Shown: positions 53,295 to 60,662 of the stretch, piece by piece | How positions within the stretch are numbered: position 1 is the stretch's first letter | Layout: each line of letters begins with the position of its first letter | Origin: Sulfuricurvum sp. | GTDB lineage: Bacteria > Campylobacterota > Campylobacteria > Campylobacterales > Sulfurimonadaceae | NCBI RefSeq assembly: GCF_028681615.1 | Contig: NZ_JAQUHV010000002.1 | Location: forward strand, 124,001 to 188,000 | Direction of reading: 5' to 3' | DNA: 64,000 nucleotides | Notes under the pieces: model-generated | What the model was told of the DNA's origin: nothing | The model's database searches: none | Seen by the model: only the letters and a program-made list of their open reading frames with translations | Position numbers and translations under genes: made by a program

Positions 53295-54452
53295 TTATAG
53301 ACCGAGATACGCGCGGATGGCATCAACTTTATCGGTTTTTTCCCATGTAAATTCAGGAAGTTCCCGTCCAAAATGGCCGTATGCCGCCGTTTTTCGATAA
53401 ATCGGGCGTAATAAATCAAGAGATTCTATAATGCCCTTCGGCGTAAGGTTGAAGAGCTCTTTTACGCAACTCTCCAGTTTTTCTTCAGGAACAACGGAGG
53501 TTCCATGAGAATTCACCATAATAGAAATAGGTTTTACGACACCGATGGCGTAAGAGACTTGAATGGTTGCTTTTTCACATGCACCGGATGCAACAAGATT
53601 TTTAGCAACATAGCGAGCGGCATAAGCGGCTGAACGGTCTACTTTGGTCGGGTCTTTTCCGCTAAATGCACCCCCGCCGTGAGGGCAGGCTCCGCCGTAC
53701 GTATCGACAATAATTTTACGGCCTGTTAGACCTGCATCTCCTTGCGGACCGCCGATGACAAATTTACCGGTTGGATTGATGTGATAGACAATATTCGGGC
53801 TCATAAGCTCTGCAGGGATAACGTATTTAATAACTTCTTCGATGACATCGGCATGAAGTTTTTCCTGAGAGATTTCCGGAGCATGTTGTGTGGAAACAAC
53901 AACGGTTTCAACAGAGACCGGTTTGTCATCGACATAGCGGATACTGACTTGCGTTTTTCCATCCGGGCGAAGATATGGGATAATCCCTTCTTTGCGTACT
54001 TGTGCAAGACGTTCAGCAAGACGGTGAGAAAGATAAATCGGCAAAGGCATCAAAACATCGGTTTCACGACAGGCATAACCAAACATCAATCCCTGATCTC
54101 CTGCACCGATTTCACCGCTTTCTTGATCGACTCCCTGATTGATATCGGGAGATTGTTCGCCGATACCGTTGAGTACGGCGCACGAGCGGTAATCAAAACC
54201 GTAGGTTGCGTCGGTATAGCCGATTTCACGGACAACCTGACGGGCGATCTCCTGCATCGGAGCATACGATGTTGTTTTTAGCTCACCCGCGATAACGCAA
54301 AAACCGTTTGAAACAAGTGTTTCACATGCGACACGCGCTTTTGGATCATGCTCAATGATGTAGTCTAAAATAGCATCACTGATCTGATCGGCCATTTTGT
54401 CCGGATGCCCTTCGGTGACCGATTCAGAGGTAAAAATATATTCTTTAGGCAT
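53295..54452 (-). CDS. metK: S-adenosylmethionine synthetase
   Basis: 385 residues. Motifs: [31 protein letters not shown] (methionine-binding loop), [19 protein letters not shown], and the late IREIDLLRP-like region. It makes SAM from ATP and methionine. AAGGA lies six bases before the ATG. No SAM riboswitch was seen upstream. It is in the same orientation as the phosphoribosyltransferase gene before it, with a 43-nt gap. Confidence 0.97.
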   Translation of the reverse strand: MPKEYIFTSESVTEGHPDKMADQISDAILDYIIEHDPKARVACETLVSNGFCVIAGELKTTSYAPMQEIARQVVREIGYTDATYGFDYRSCAVLNGIGEQSPDINQGVDQESGEIGAGDQGLMFGYACRETDVLMPLPIYLSHRLAERLAQVRKEGIIPYLRPDGKTQVSIRYVDDKPVSVETVVVSTQHAPEISQEKLHADVIEEVIKYVIPAELMSPNIVYHINPTGKFVIGGPQGDAGLTGRKIIVDTYGGACPHGGGAFSGKDPTKVDRSAAYAARYVAKNLVASGACEKATIQVSYAIGVVKPISIMVNSHGTSVVPEEKLESCVKELFNLTPKGIIESLDLLRPIYRKTAAYGHFGRELPEFTWEKTDKVDAIRAYLGL

Positions 54453-54495
54453 AAAAATCCTTAGAGGAAATGTAAAATCTTTGTGGTTGAGCGGA

Positions 54496-54951
54496 TTATA
54501 GCGAACCCTTTTTTAAAAAATCTCTTTCCCAAAAAAAGTCGATCCAATCCGTAGCTTCGTGTAAGGAAAAATCAGGTTGCATGAGGGCGCTTGGTTTGGT
54601 AAAGAGAGTCGCCACTTTAAATTCGCATAAGGGATTTTGTAGACGGAGCATTGGGAGAAGCGTCATAAGTGTCTTACCGCTGTCAACAATATCATCCACA
54701 ATAAGAACGTGTCGCGAACAGCTGAGATCGCAGTGACTTAAGATACTCACCTTTTCGCGTTGCGCATCTCCGTCGTAACTCTCTACCCGAATACTGTGCA
54801 GATTGCGAATGTCTAAAGCCATAGAAAGGGCGTGACCAAGGCTCATTCCCCCTCGTGCAACAGCGAGAATCGTATCGGCCTCAAAAGGTTTGCATTGTAC
54901 ACTTAAGAGTTGAACATCGGTACAAAATCGTTTATAATCATAGTATATCAT
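54496..54951 (-). CDS. Purine phosphoribosyltransferase (Gpt-like)
   Basis: 151 residues. The PRPP-binding signature [16 protein letters not shown] is clear; the N-terminal [18 protein letters not shown] loop is the other PRPP contact. Length fits xanthine/hypoxanthine phosphoribosyltransferases. It would salvage free purine bases to nucleotides; which base is not certain. There is no ribosome-binding site; an extended -10 (TGA-TATGAT) ends six bases before the ATG, making a leaderless message likely. Confidence 0.85.
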   Translation of the reverse strand: MIYYDYKRFCTDVQLLSVQCKPFEADTILAVARGGMSLGHALSMALDIRNLHSIRVESYDGDAQREKVSILSHCDLSCSRHVLIVDDIVDSGKTLMTLLPMLRLQNPLCEFKVATLFTKPSALMQPDFSLHEATDWIDFFWERDFLKKGSL

Positions 54952-54957
54952 TTTGAA

Positions 54958-54963
54958 ATCATA
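54958..54963 (-). promoter_or_regulatory. Extended -10 before the phosphoribosyltransferase (leaderless candidate)
   Basis: On the minus strand TGA-TATGAT is followed by TTCAAA and then the ATG at 54951. Confidence 0.5.
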
Positions 54964-54981
54964 TCATAAGGGCATCTGCGC

Positions 54982-54987
54982 TATAAT
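54982..54987 (+). promoter_or_regulatory. Candidate -10 for der
   Basis: CGC-TATAAT, followed by a second overlapping TATAAT-like run, lies about 100 nt before the der start. The leader between them contains GCGCTCAGCCGAGCGAGG-like GC-rich sequence, which may fold into a hairpin. Confidence 0.45.
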
Positions 54988-55081
54988 ATAATATCAATTA
55001 AAGAAAGCGCAGCTATTAACGCATTGTGCGCTCAGCCGAGCGAGGTTACCATCTCGCAACGGCATAAACACTAGGAAATGT

Positions 55082-56611
55082 ATGAAAAAATTAGCGATTA
55101 TCGGTCGTCCGAATGTCGGCAAGAGTTCCCTTTTTAACCGTTTGCTCAAACAGCGTGATGCCATTACTTCTGAGCAGGCCGGGACGACGAGAGATGTCAA
55201 AAAACGGGTTGCCGTCGTGGTGGACAAAGAAGTAGAGATACTCGATACGGGCGGTTTGGACGAAGGGTGTGAGCTGTTCGACCGGATCAAGGAAAAATCC
55301 CTTAAAGCGGCACATGAAGCAGATATTATCCTCTTTATGGTGGACGGTAAAAGTCTTCCGGAAGAAGACGATAAAAAACTTTTTTATGAACTTGAATCGA
55401 TGGGAAAAGCGATCGCGCTTGTCGTCAATAAAATCGATAATGACAAAATGCAAGAGAAGCTTTGGGAATATTATGAATTCGGTACGGATCGTATTTTCGG
55501 TATTTCAGTTGCCCATAATCGATCGGTTTTGCCACTTTTGAATTGGATTGCGTCAGAGCTTCCGGACTCTTCTATCGTAGCCCCTGAACCTGAAGTGGCT
55601 GAAGAAGATGAGATGGACGGTTTTGATGCCGCTTTGAGAGCATCTTCAGATGATGAAGAGTTTGATGAGGATGAAGATGATGGATTCTTTATTCCCGAAG
55701 AAGATGACGAAGAAGAGGAAACATCGATCGAAGCGCTCGAGGAAGCGTATCGCGGTATCGTCAAAGAGTACGAAGCTGGTGATGTCAATCAGATGAAAGT
55801 CGCGATCATCGGTCGTGTCAACGTCGGCAAGAGCTCACTCCTTAATGCATTGCTCGGAGAAGACCGCTCGGTGGTCAGTTCGGTAGCCGGAACAACGATC
55901 GATCCGATCGATGAAACGATCGAATATAATGATAAAAAGATCACCTTTATCGATACCGCAGGGATTCGTAAACGGGGAAAAATTCTCGGGATTGAAAAAT
56001 ATGCCCTGATGCGTACCGAAGAGATGTTGGAGACGGCGGATATCGCATTGCTCGTACTCGATGCGTCGCAGCCGTTTATGGATTTGGATGAGAAGATTGC
56101 CGGTTTTGTCGATAAAAACCGTCTCGCGTGTTTGATTGTCCTCAATAAATGGGACTTGGCACCACGCGAAGATTACGACAAAATTATTGCGGAAGTACGC
56201 GACCGCTTTAAATTTTTGAGCTACGCTCCGATCATCACGATTTCGGCACAGAGCAAACAGCGGGTCCACAAGATTTTTGAAATGCTCCTCAAAATCAATG
56301 AAAACTATTCACAGCGTATTCCGACCGGAAAACTCAACGAGGTTATCCAAGCAGCAATGCGCAAACATATCCTGCCGAGTATCAACGGGATGAATATCCG
56401 TCTCTATTTCGCGACGCAGTACGATATCCGTCCTCCGCGTATCGCATTGATTATGAACAAACCGCAGGGACTCCATTTCAGTTATCGCCGATATTTGACG
56501 AATCAGTTGCGAGAGCAGTTTGATTTTGAGGGAACTCCGGTACTCTTTAAAGCGAAAGCGAAAAATCAGAAGAAAAAACCGCAGCCGCATAAAAAACGGT
56601 CAATGTGGTAA
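55082..56611 (+). CDS. der: Ribosome biogenesis GTPase Der with acidic linker
   Basis: 509 residues, longer than the usual 440-490. Two G domains: the first with GRPNVGKSSLFNR and DTGG, VNKID; the second with GRVNVGKSSLLNA, DTAGI, LNKWD. A KH-like C-terminal domain follows. Between the G domains (about 173-232) is a linker made largely of Asp and Glu (DDEEFDEDEDDGFF, EEDDEEEE), far more acidic than in enteric Der. Der helps mature the 50S subunit. The basic tail (KKKPQPHKKRS) may contact RNA. A hairpin follows the stop. Confidence 0.95.
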   Translation: MKKLAIIGRPNVGKSSLFNRLLKQRDAITSEQAGTTRDVKKRVAVVVDKEVEILDTGGLDEGCELFDRIKEKSLKAAHEADIILFMVDGKSLPEEDDKKLFYELESMGKAIALVVNKIDNDKMQEKLWEYYEFGTDRIFGISVAHNRSVLPLLNWIASELPDSSIVAPEPEVAEEDEMDGFDAALRASSDDEEFDEDEDDGFFIPEEDDEEEETSIEALEEAYRGIVKEYEAGDVNQMKVAIIGRVNVGKSSLLNALLGEDRSVVSSVAGTTIDPIDETIEYNDKKITFIDTAGIRKRGKILGIEKYALMRTEEMLETADIALLVLDASQPFMDLDEKIAGFVDKNRLACLIVLNKWDLAPREDYDKIIAEVRDRFKFLSYAPIITISAQSKQRVHKIFEMLLKINENYSQRIPTGKLNEVIQAAMRKHILPSINGMNIRLYFATQYDIRPPRIALIMNKPQGLHFSYRRYLTNQLREQFDFEGTPVLFKAKAKNQKKKPQPHKKRSMW

Positions 56612-56613
56612 AA

Positions 56614-56633
56614 CAAAAGCCACATGGCTTTTG
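56614..56633. terminator. Bidirectional terminator between der and hemJ
   Basis: CAAAAGCC-ACAT-GGCTTTTG is an 8-bp perfect stem. The minus-strand side is followed by TTTT after the stem; the plus strand is not. It lies 3 nt after der and 5 nt after the hemJ stop. Confidence 0.55.
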
Positions 56634-56637
56634 AGTA

Positions 56638-57081
56638 CTAAAACGGTTTTACTATAACCAGTGCAACAATTCCCATTAATAGAAGGGTGGGAACTTCATT
56701 ATACATTCGAAAAAACTTCCCGCTTTTATAGGCCGTATTTTCTTTGAGTTTCAGACGGTAATGTCCGAGTGAGAAAAAATAAGCGCTCAAGATAGCTACC
56801 AGAGTCAGTTTGGCGTGCATCCATCCCCCCATTTGAAACACATTGATTCCGTAATGTCCGGTCGAGAGTACTATCAAGGCTGTTCCCGAAAGTAATGTTG
56901 CCCAAAATGCAGGGACGCCGATGTACTTATAAATCTTCATTTCCATCACTTCGACTACTTCGATAAACCCGTGGTTCGTTCCGTTTTCGACATGGTAAAC
57001 GAAAAGGCGGGGAAGGTAGAAGAGGACGGCAAACCATGAGACCATAGAGATGATATGAAACCACAAAATCCAGCTATACAT
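56638..57081 (-). CDS. hemJ: Protoporphyrinogen IX oxidase, HemJ type
   Basis: 147 residues from the ATG at 57081, which follows AGGA at eight-base spacing; a longer reading lacks it. Four membrane helices: opening WILWFHIISMVSWFAVLFYLPRLFVYH in part, with the conserved His; mid-protein MKIYKYIGVPAFWATLLSG; and WMHAKLTLV with the second conserved His. HemJ converts protoporphyrinogen to protoporphyrin in bacteria lacking HemG and HemY. Confidence 0.9.
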   Translation of the reverse strand: MYSWILWFHIISMVSWFAVLFYLPRLFVYHVENGTNHGFIEVVEVMEMKIYKYIGVPAFWATLLSGTALIVLSTGHYGINVFQMGGWMHAKLTLVAILSAYFFSLGHYRLKLKENTAYKSGKFFRMYNEVPTLLLMGIVALVIVKPF

Positions 57082-57108
57082 AATGAATATCCTAAATGAA
57101 AAAATGAG

Positions 57109-57200
57109 CGCGGTGTAACTGCGTGTGGGCATCCTGCCGAAGGAAACTCAGCGTTAGCGTAGTCAAGCGGAGCTTTGCTTCGTGCGGACGTTAACCGAGA
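57109..57200 (+). repeat. Dispersed intergenic repeat, copy B
   Basis: GCGCGGTGTAACTGCGTGTG, then GGCATCCTGCCGAAGGAAAC and TCAGCGTTAGCGTAGTC match copy A (9112) and, inverted, copy C (51887). It lies in the 150-nt spacer between hemJ and trxC, with both genes on the minus strand. Confidence 0.7.
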
Positions 57201-57231
57201 TAATGGAAGGATAGCGAAAAAAGATTAATTG

Positions 57232-57663
57232 TTACAGATTTTTTTTGACAAAGGCGATAATTTGGGGAGTCGGCAAGGCACCGCTGAACTGATCGACGAT
57301 ACGGTTATTTTTAAAAGCGATGACGGTCGGAATGGATCGGATACCGAAACGTGCTCCAAGCTGTTGCTGCTCTTCCGTATTGATTTTAATAAATTGCGCT
57401 TTGAGAGGAAAGGTTCTAGCGGCTTCTTCGAATGAAGGTGCCATACTTCGGCACGGTCCGCACCACGGTGCCCAAAAATCGGCGATAATCAGCCGCTCGT
57501 CATTGAGCATTATCCGATCAAAACTCTCTGTGTTGACTGAGATCGGTTTGGTATCGAGAAGAGATGCTTTACAATGCCCGCAGGCAGCTTTTTGATAGGA
57601 GTCTTTGACGGGGATGGCATTGACACCCCCGCAGTGGGGGCAGACGACGTTGATTTTACTCAT
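57232..57663 (-). CDS. trxC: Thioredoxin 2
   Basis: 143 residues from the ATG at 57663. An N-terminal zinc ribbon with two CxxC pairs (VVCPHCGG and AACGHCKAS) is followed by a thioredoxin domain with the redox centre FWAPWCGPCRSM. Such proteins reduce disulphides and also respond to oxidative stress. It starts 4 nt after the hpf stop and may be co-transcribed. Confidence 0.92.
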   Translation of the reverse strand: MSKINVVCPHCGGVNAIPVKDSYQKAACGHCKASLLDTKPISVNTESFDRIMLNDERLIIADFWAPWCGPCRSMAPSFEEAARTFPLKAQFIKINTEEQQQLGARFGIRSIPTVIAFKNNRIVDQFSGALPTPQIIAFVKKNL

Positions 57664-57667
57664 CGTG

Positions 57668-58006
57668 TTACTCAGCGGCTTCTTCGATAACTTCAATTTC
57701 GCGAAGTGAAGTAGCGTGGTGGTCTTTTACTTTATCATGGAGACGGCGAAGGGCTTTATTCGCCCGTTCAATCGCCATATCGATTGCAGTATCGAGATCT
57801 TCGTCGACATCCGAAATAACGACGGGTTGAGCGTGGGCAATGTGCATGTCAAACTCGACGCCAACCCCTTTTTTCTCTTTAGTAATCATAACATTGACAG
57901 TTGTAATGTCCAAATGATAACGTTTGAAATTTTCAATAGCGGTAGCAATATGATCGTTTAGATGTTGAGTAAGTTTTACTTCTTTTGAGCGAATTTGGAC
58001 ATTCAT
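57668..58006 (-). CDS. hpf: Ribosome hibernation-promoting factor, short form
   Basis: 112 residues. The family opening VQIRSKEVKLTQHLNDHI, the basic ITKEKKGVGVEFDMHIAHAQPVV region, and ERANKALRRLHDKVKDH match HPF/YfiA proteins. It lacks the C-terminal dimerisation domain of the long form. It binds the 30S decoding region and keeps 70S or 100S ribosomes inactive in stationary phase. AAGGA is eight bases before the ATG. Divergent to trpS. Confidence 0.92.
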   Translation of the reverse strand: MNVQIRSKEVKLTQHLNDHIATAIENFKRYHLDITTVNVMITKEKKGVGVEFDMHIAHAQPVVISDVDEDLDTAIDMAIERANKALRRLHDKVKDHHATSLREIEVIEEAAE

Positions 58007-58112
58007 AATGAATCCTTTTTGTGTTGAACTATCGAAAAATATAGCATATCTTTTCTTAAGAGGAAGCTTAAGAGACTCTGCGGTAAAATTACTTTATGTT
58101 CAAGGAGATATT

Positions 58113-59078
58113 GTGCGAGTTTTAACGGGTATTCAACCATCAGGCGATTTACATATCGGAAACTATTTCGGTTCGATCAAAGCTATGATCGAATCACAAA
58201 AGGATCATGAGGTCTTTGCGTTTATCGCAAACTATCATGCAATGAGTTCCCTCAGCGACGGGGAGCGGCTGGCAAAACTGACGATGCAGGCGGCGACCGA
58301 CTTTTTGGCACTCGGAATGGATCCGGAAAAAAGTACCTTCTGGGTGCAGTCGGACGTAAAAGAGGTCTTGGAACTGTATTGGGTATTGTCTGGTTTTACG
58401 CCGATGGGATTATTGGAACGGGCGCATAGTTATAAAGACAAAGTAGCCAAAGGGATCGCGAGCAACCATAGTCTGTTTTCGTATCCGGTCCTTATGGCGG
58501 CGGACATTTTACTGTTCGGATCCGAAGTGATTCCGGTGGGGAAAGATCAGATTCAGCATGTTGAGATCGCACGTGACATTGCAGTGAAATTCAATAATCA
58601 ATACGGCGATGTCTTTGTCCTTCCGGAGTTTCGTGTGGATGAGGACGTTGCAACCGTTCCGGGAATTGACGGACAAAAGATGTCGAAAAGTTACGGTAAT
58701 ACGATCCCTATTTTTTCGGAAGAGAAAATTCAATCGAAAATCATTAAGAAGATTGTCACTGAAGCGGTACCGATGGAAGATCCTAAAGAGTATGAGGATT
58801 GTAACGTCTATAATATTGCCAAGCTCTTTTTGGATTATGAGGAGTGTGTGGCTCTCCAAGAACGTTATAAACGCGGCGGAGAAGGACACGGACACTTCAA
58901 ACTCTATACCCATGATGTTATTTGGGAATATTTTCGACCGTATCGCGAGCGCAGAGCCTATTTCGAATCGCATCAGGATGAAGTGAGAGAAATTTTATAT
59001 GCCGGTGCGGCAAAAGCGAGTGCAGCGGCACAGCCGATCATGGAGAAAGTCCGCTCCCTAACCGGTATCAAGTATTAA
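58113..59078 (+). CDS. trpS: Tryptophanyl-tRNA synthetase (GTG start)
   Basis: 321 residues from GTG at 58113, with AAGGAG five bases upstream. An upstream in-frame ATG at 58008 would add 35 residues with no conservation and no ribosome-binding site. Class I signature HIGNYFG (HIGH-like) comes 12 residues in; DQIQHVEIARD contacts tryptophan; KMSKSYGN is the KMSKS loop. The length is normal for TrpS. Confidence 0.96.
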   Translation: MRVLTGIQPSGDLHIGNYFGSIKAMIESQKDHEVFAFIANYHAMSSLSDGERLAKLTMQAATDFLALGMDPEKSTFWVQSDVKEVLELYWVLSGFTPMGLLERAHSYKDKVAKGIASNHSLFSYPVLMAADILLFGSEVIPVGKDQIQHVEIARDIAVKFNNQYGDVFVLPEFRVDEDVATVPGIDGQKMSKSYGNTIPIFSEEKIQSKIIKKIVTEAVPMEDPKEYEDCNVYNIAKLFLDYEECVALQERYKRGGEGHGHFKLYTHDVIWEYFRPYRERRAYFESHQDEVREILYAGAAKASAAAQPIMEKVRSLTGIKY

Positions 59079-59088
59079 AGGAATCAGG

Positions 59089-59676
59089 ATGAAAAACTAC
59101 ATTATCAAACAAATCGCCGATTCGGCGGCAACGAAACAAGCTATTTTGGAAAATGACGCATTATTGGAAACCATTGTCACCGTTGCAAAAGCGTGTGTCG
59201 AGGTCTATCGTCAGGGTAAAAAAACCATGTTGGCCGGTAACGGCGGTTCAGCTGCCGATGCACAGCATATCGCGGCAGAATTGGTTGGGCGGTACGGTTT
59301 TGACCGTCCTTCAATCCCTTCTTTGGCACTTACTACCGATACGTCTAATCTGACGGCTATCGGAAACGATTACGGATATGACAAAGTATTTTCGCGTCAA
59401 CTCGAGGGGATGGCACAGGAGGGAGATATCTTTATCGGTATCTCTACATCGGGAAATTCCCAAAACATCATCAACGCGTTTGAATCGGCAAAAGATCGCG
59501 GGGTGACTACGGTAGCTCTCGTCGGACGCGACGGTGGTAAGATGGCGGCAATGGCGGATTATGCGATTATCATCCCATCTCAAGCGACACCGCGTATCCA
59601 AGAATCCCATATTCTGATCGGGCATATCCTCTGCGATATTATTGAAAAAGAGCTTTTCGGCGGCGGAGTAGCATAA
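59089..59676 (+). CDS. gmhA: Sedoheptulose-7-phosphate isomerase
   Basis: 195 residues of the SIS family. Sugar-binding segments GNGGSAADAQHIAAELVGRY and ISTSGNSQNIINAF, plus PRIQESHILIGHIL, are characteristic of GmhA. It makes D-glycero-D-manno-heptose 7-phosphate for lipopolysaccharide core heptose. It is in an operon with gmhB (adjacent stop and start). AAGGA precedes the ATG. Confidence 0.95.
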   Translation: MKNYIIKQIADSAATKQAILENDALLETIVTVAKACVEVYRQGKKTMLAGNGGSAADAQHIAAELVGRYGFDRPSIPSLALTTDTSNLTAIGNDYGYDKVFSRQLEGMAQEGDIFIGISTSGNSQNIINAFESAKDRGVTTVALVGRDGGKMAAMADYAIIIPSQATPRIQESHILIGHILCDIIEKELFGGGVA

Positions 59677-60183
59677 GTGTCACAAAAAGCCCTTTTCCTA
59701 GACCGTGACGGCGTTGTTAACGTCGAGAAAAATTACCTCCATAAAATCGAAGATTTTGAACTCATGGAAGGAATTATCGATGTATGCCGCCGCTATCAGG
59801 ATGAAGGGTATCTGATTATTATCGTGACCAACCAATCGGGAATCTCGCGGGGATATTACACTGAGGAAGATTTTGCACATCTCAGCCGATGGATGGTAGA
59901 ACATTTTAAAGAATTCGGTGTCACTATCACCCATATTTATCACTGTCCTCATCATGAGAGTATTGACGGTGTATGTGAGTGCCGTAAGCCGGAACCGGGA
60001 ATGTTGTTATCGGCGAAAAAAGAGTATGGCTTAGATATGGCCTCCTCCGTGATGATCGGGGATAACGAACGGGATATCGAAGCCGCTTTGAAAGCGGGAG
60101 TCGGGACGAATATTCTCCTCTCCGGCGAAGCTGCAGCTTCGAAAGCCAATACCATTATTCACTCACTGCGGGAGCTTCTTTGA
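59677..60183 (+). CDS. gmhB: D-glycero-D-manno-heptose 1,7-bisphosphate phosphatase (GTG start)
   Basis: 168 residues. HAD-superfamily motif I FLDRDGVVNVE, motif II VTNQSG, zinc ligands in CPHHESIDGVCECRKP, and motif IV MIGDNERDIEAA. It removes one phosphate from the heptose bisphosphate. Starts with GTG directly after the gmhA stop codon. Its TGA overlaps the ATG of the asparaginase-like gene by 1 nt. Confidence 0.94.
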   Translation: MSQKALFLDRDGVVNVEKNYLHKIEDFELMEGIIDVCRRYQDEGYLIIIVTNQSGISRGYYTEEDFAHLSRWMVEHFKEFGVTITHIYHCPHHESIDGVCECRKPEPGMLLSAKKEYGLDMASSVMIGDNERDIEAALKAGVGTNILLSGEAAASKANTIIHSLRELL

Positions 60184-60662
60184 TGCGGATACTCAATACA
60201 GGCGGAACGTTTAATAAACGGTATGATCCGATCAAAGGAGAACTGTTTGTTCCAAACGATAATCTAGCCGTCGAACAAATCGTAAAATCTTTGGTGATCT
60301 CTATTCCGCTCCAAGGGGTACTTTATAAAGATTCTTTGGAGATGGATAACCATGATCGCTCTGTCTTGGCACATACGATTTCTTCATTAGAAGAAACAAT
60401 GATTATTGTTGTTCACGGTACCGATACGATGGATTTGAGTGCCGAATACGTAGCGAGTTTGGGATTGGACAAAGTGATCGTTTTTACCGGTGCGATGATC
60501 CCTTTTAGTATTGATCCGACTGAAGCAACGGCCAATCTCTCTATGGCGATAGGGTATGCACACAATGCAAAACACGGTGTTCATATCGTGATGCAAGGTG
60601 TTATGGGACCATACGATCAAGTCAAGAAAAATAAAGCGGCAGGAAAATTTGAATATGTCTAA
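60183..60662 (+). CDS. Stand-alone N-terminal asparaginase-like domain
   Basis: 159 residues from the ATG that overlaps the gmhB stop. It has the catalytic Thr region ILNTGGTFNKRYD and the second Thr-Asp motif VVHGTDTMDLSAEY, and FTGAMIPFS with the TGAMxP motif. The C-terminal domain of ordinary L-asparaginases (about 330 residues) is absent. Whether this half-length protein is active is unknown. It lies between the heptose genes and ccoI, and overlaps ccoI by 8 nt, so it is likely co-translated. Similar short forms may be general in Campylobacterota. Confidence 0.85.
   Translation: MRILNTGGTFNKRYDPIKGELFVPNDNLAVEQIVKSLVISIPLQGVLYKDSLEMDNHDRSVLAHTISSLEETMIIVVHGTDTMDLSAEYVASLGLDKVIVFTGAMIPFSIDPTEATANLSMAIGYAHNAKHGVHIVMQGVMGPYDQVKKNKAAGKFEYV

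Noticed and set aside
55010-55070. Leader of der as a repeat copy
   Set aside because: GCGCTCAGCCGAGCGAGG forms a small stem but shares too little with copies A-D.
55471-55788. Antisense Ser-rich frame opposite der
   Set aside because: It mirrors the acidic linker codons (GAT/GAA give ATC/TTC and TCA/TCT on the other strand); no start signal.
58008-58112. Longer N-terminus of TrpS from ATG 58008
   Set aside because: No ribosome-binding site and no conservation; GTG at 58113 has AAGGAG, and conserved TrpS sequence begins there.
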